A stretch of 64,000 nucleotides of DNA from Catenovulum adriaticum (GTDB lineage: Bacteria; Pseudomonadota; Gammaproteobacteria; Enterobacterales; Alteromonadaceae), in contig NZ_CP109965.1 of the NCBI RefSeq assembly GCF_026725475.1, positions 2,852,001 to 2,916,000 of the forward strand. The letters are read 5' to 3'. Of this stretch, positions 63,008 to 64,000 are shown piece after piece. Made by a program: the position numbers and the translations under genes. Positions within the stretch are counted from its first letter, which is position 1. The number at the start of each line of letters is the position of its first letter. A model generated the notes under the pieces. That model ran no database searches, had not been told where the DNA came from, and was given only the letters and a program-made list of their open reading frames with translations.

Positions 63008-63652
63008 TTAAGCTATGCCATAAGCTTGGCGGTAAGCTTCTACTTTTTCGAGCTCTTGTGTTTTATCACCAGCTTGTTGTAAATATTCAATTAAGTCAGT
63101 TAAACTAATAATTGAAATAACTTGGGTTTGAAAATCACGTTCAACTTCTTGAATGGCAGATAGCTCAGCTTTGCCTTTTTCTTGTCGATCAAGCGCAATT
63201 AAAACACCTGATAAGTTAGCACCTTGAGCTTGAATAATTTCCATCGATTCGCGAATTGCTGTACCAGCGGTAATCACATCGTCAACCAACATTACGTCAC
63301 CGGTTAATTCCGAGCCAACCAATTGACCGCCTTCACCATGATCTTTTTTCTCCTTACGATTAAAGCAGTAAGGTACATCTTGATCATATTTATCGGCTAA
63401 AGCAACAGCTGTAGCGGTCGCAATTGGAATCCCTTTATAGGCAGGGCCAAATAGCAAATCATATTTAACCGCAGCATCTTGCAGTGCAGCAGCGTAAAAT
63501 TGGCCTAATTTGGCTAAATCACCACCGGTTTTAAATAAACCGGCATTAAAAAAATAAGGGCTGATTCGGCCCGATTTTAGTGTGAATTCGCCAAACTTTA
63601 ATACACCGCGAGATAACGCAAATTCAATAAATTCTCGTTGATATTTTTGCAT
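63008..63652 (-). CDS. pyrE: Orotate phosphoribosyltransferase
   Basis: A 214-aa enzyme that joins orotate to PRPP to give OMP. The PRPP-binding motif is MLVDDVITAGTAIRES, with the upstream loop FNRKEKKDHGEGG and the orotate region LKSGRISPYFFNAG. The length equals E. coli PyrE (213 aa). It follows rph by 18 nt, too short for the attenuator known between rph and pyrE in E. coli. Confidence 0.98.
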   Translation of the reverse strand: MQKYQREFIEFALSRGVLKFGEFTLKSGRISPYFFNAGLFKTGGDLAKLGQFYAAALQDAAVKYDLLFGPAYKGIPIATATAVALADKYDQDVPYCFNRKEKKDHGEGGQLVGSELTGDVMLVDDVITAGTAIRESMEIIQAQGANLSGVLIALDRQEKGKAELSAIQEVERDFQTQVISIISLTDLIEYLQQAGDKTQELEKVEAYRQAYGIA

Positions 63653-63670
63653 TAAATTATCCTTACCAAC

Positions 63671-64000
63671 TTAAGCTAAAGCTGCTTTTTGAATATCAGT
63701 AATCTCACGCACCGCATGACGAGCATACTCAAGCATTTCGTTCATTTCTTCAAAGCTAAAAGGTTCACCTTCAGCTGTACCTTGAACTTCGATTAATTTG
63801 CCGGTTTCTGTCATCACTACGTTCATATCGGTTTCTGCGTCTGAGTCTTCTAAATACTCTAAGTCAGCAATCACTTCACCTTTATAAACGCCCACAGAGA
63901 TAGCGGCAATCATATGTTTAAGTGGATTTGTTTTTAATGAGCCTTTTTTACGTAAAAAGGTTAATGCATCAACTAATGCCACACAAGCACCTGTAATAGA
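63671..64000 (-). CDS. rph: Ribonuclease PH, C-terminal part
   Basis: The last 110 or so residues of RNase PH, cut by the window end. SITGACVALVDALTFLRKKG, then ISVGVYKGEVIADLEYLEDS and MNVVMTETGKLIEVQGTAE are conserved. The enzyme trims tRNA 3' ends phosphorolytically. It continues past 64000. The frame is intact through its stop, unlike the frameshifted rph of E. coli K-12. pyrE follows in the usual operon. Confidence 0.96.
   Translation of the reverse strand, partial: SITGACVALVDALTFLRKKGSLKTNPLKHMIAAISVGVYKGEVIADLEYLEDSDAETDMNVVMTETGKLIEVQGTAEGEPFSFEEMNEMLEYARHAVREITDIQKAALA

Noticed and set aside
1..64000. tRNA genes, CRISPR arrays, insertion sequences, prophage or defence islands
   Set aside because: None of the expected structures, repeats, transposases or integrases was seen on either strand.

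Overview
The window is chromosomal DNA from a low-GC marine-type gammaproteobacterium. Gene orders such as mreBCD-maf-rng-yhdP-nit-tldD, ftsYEX next to rsmD, fadBA and pyrE-rph, together with the families TIGR04219, YdiY/DUF481 and TIGR00645, fit Alteromonadales; the genus cannot be fixed from the sequence. Nearly all of it is housekeeping DNA. I saw no tRNA, rRNA, CRISPR array, insertion sequence or phage gene.

Layout. 1-10.5 kb: a partial lipoprotein, a LysR regulator divergent from a glutathione-dependent formaldehyde detoxification pair (frmA, fghA), a YeeN-type YebC protein, two chemoreceptors facing each other and a small orphan protein. 10.5-24.6 kb: a long minus-strand block for envelope shape and housekeeping (slt, mreBCD, maf, rng, yhdP, nit, tldD, pyrC); rng carries an apparent single-base frameshift, and a terminator-like hairpin separates mreB from mreC. 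24.6-33.5 kb: fadBA beta-oxidation operon behind a PsrA-type operator, outer-membrane proteins, a TPR lipoprotein, crp and mscS. 33.7-37.7 kb: a three-gene polysaccharide export module (outer-membrane barrel, short OPX protein, Wzc-like tyrosine kinase) without glycosyltransferases. 37.7-46.8 kb: ftsX-ftsE-ftsY, rsmD, a DUF389 protein with a kinase-like N-terminus, a cold-shock gene, yqhA, a Nudix hydrolase, tesB and a RidA protein.

46.9-53.7 kb is the most suggestive accessory region. Four co-directional genes encode an outer-membrane TPR/beta-barrel protein, a periplasmic FecR-domain protein, a metallo-beta-lactamase-fold hydrolase and a CHASE2 adenylate cyclase. A transglutaminase-like exported protein diverges from them. 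The shared promoter region holds three near-perfect palindromes within 85 bases. I infer an envelope-to-cAMP signalling module; crp is also in this window.

53.7-64 kb: polysaccharide deacetylase, a DinF-type MATE transporter, a small membrane protein, nfuA with an IscR-like site, an M14 peptidase, comF, bioH, a TTG-started flagellar-rod-like small protein with an SprA-type metalloprotease, then pyrE and the 3' part of rph.
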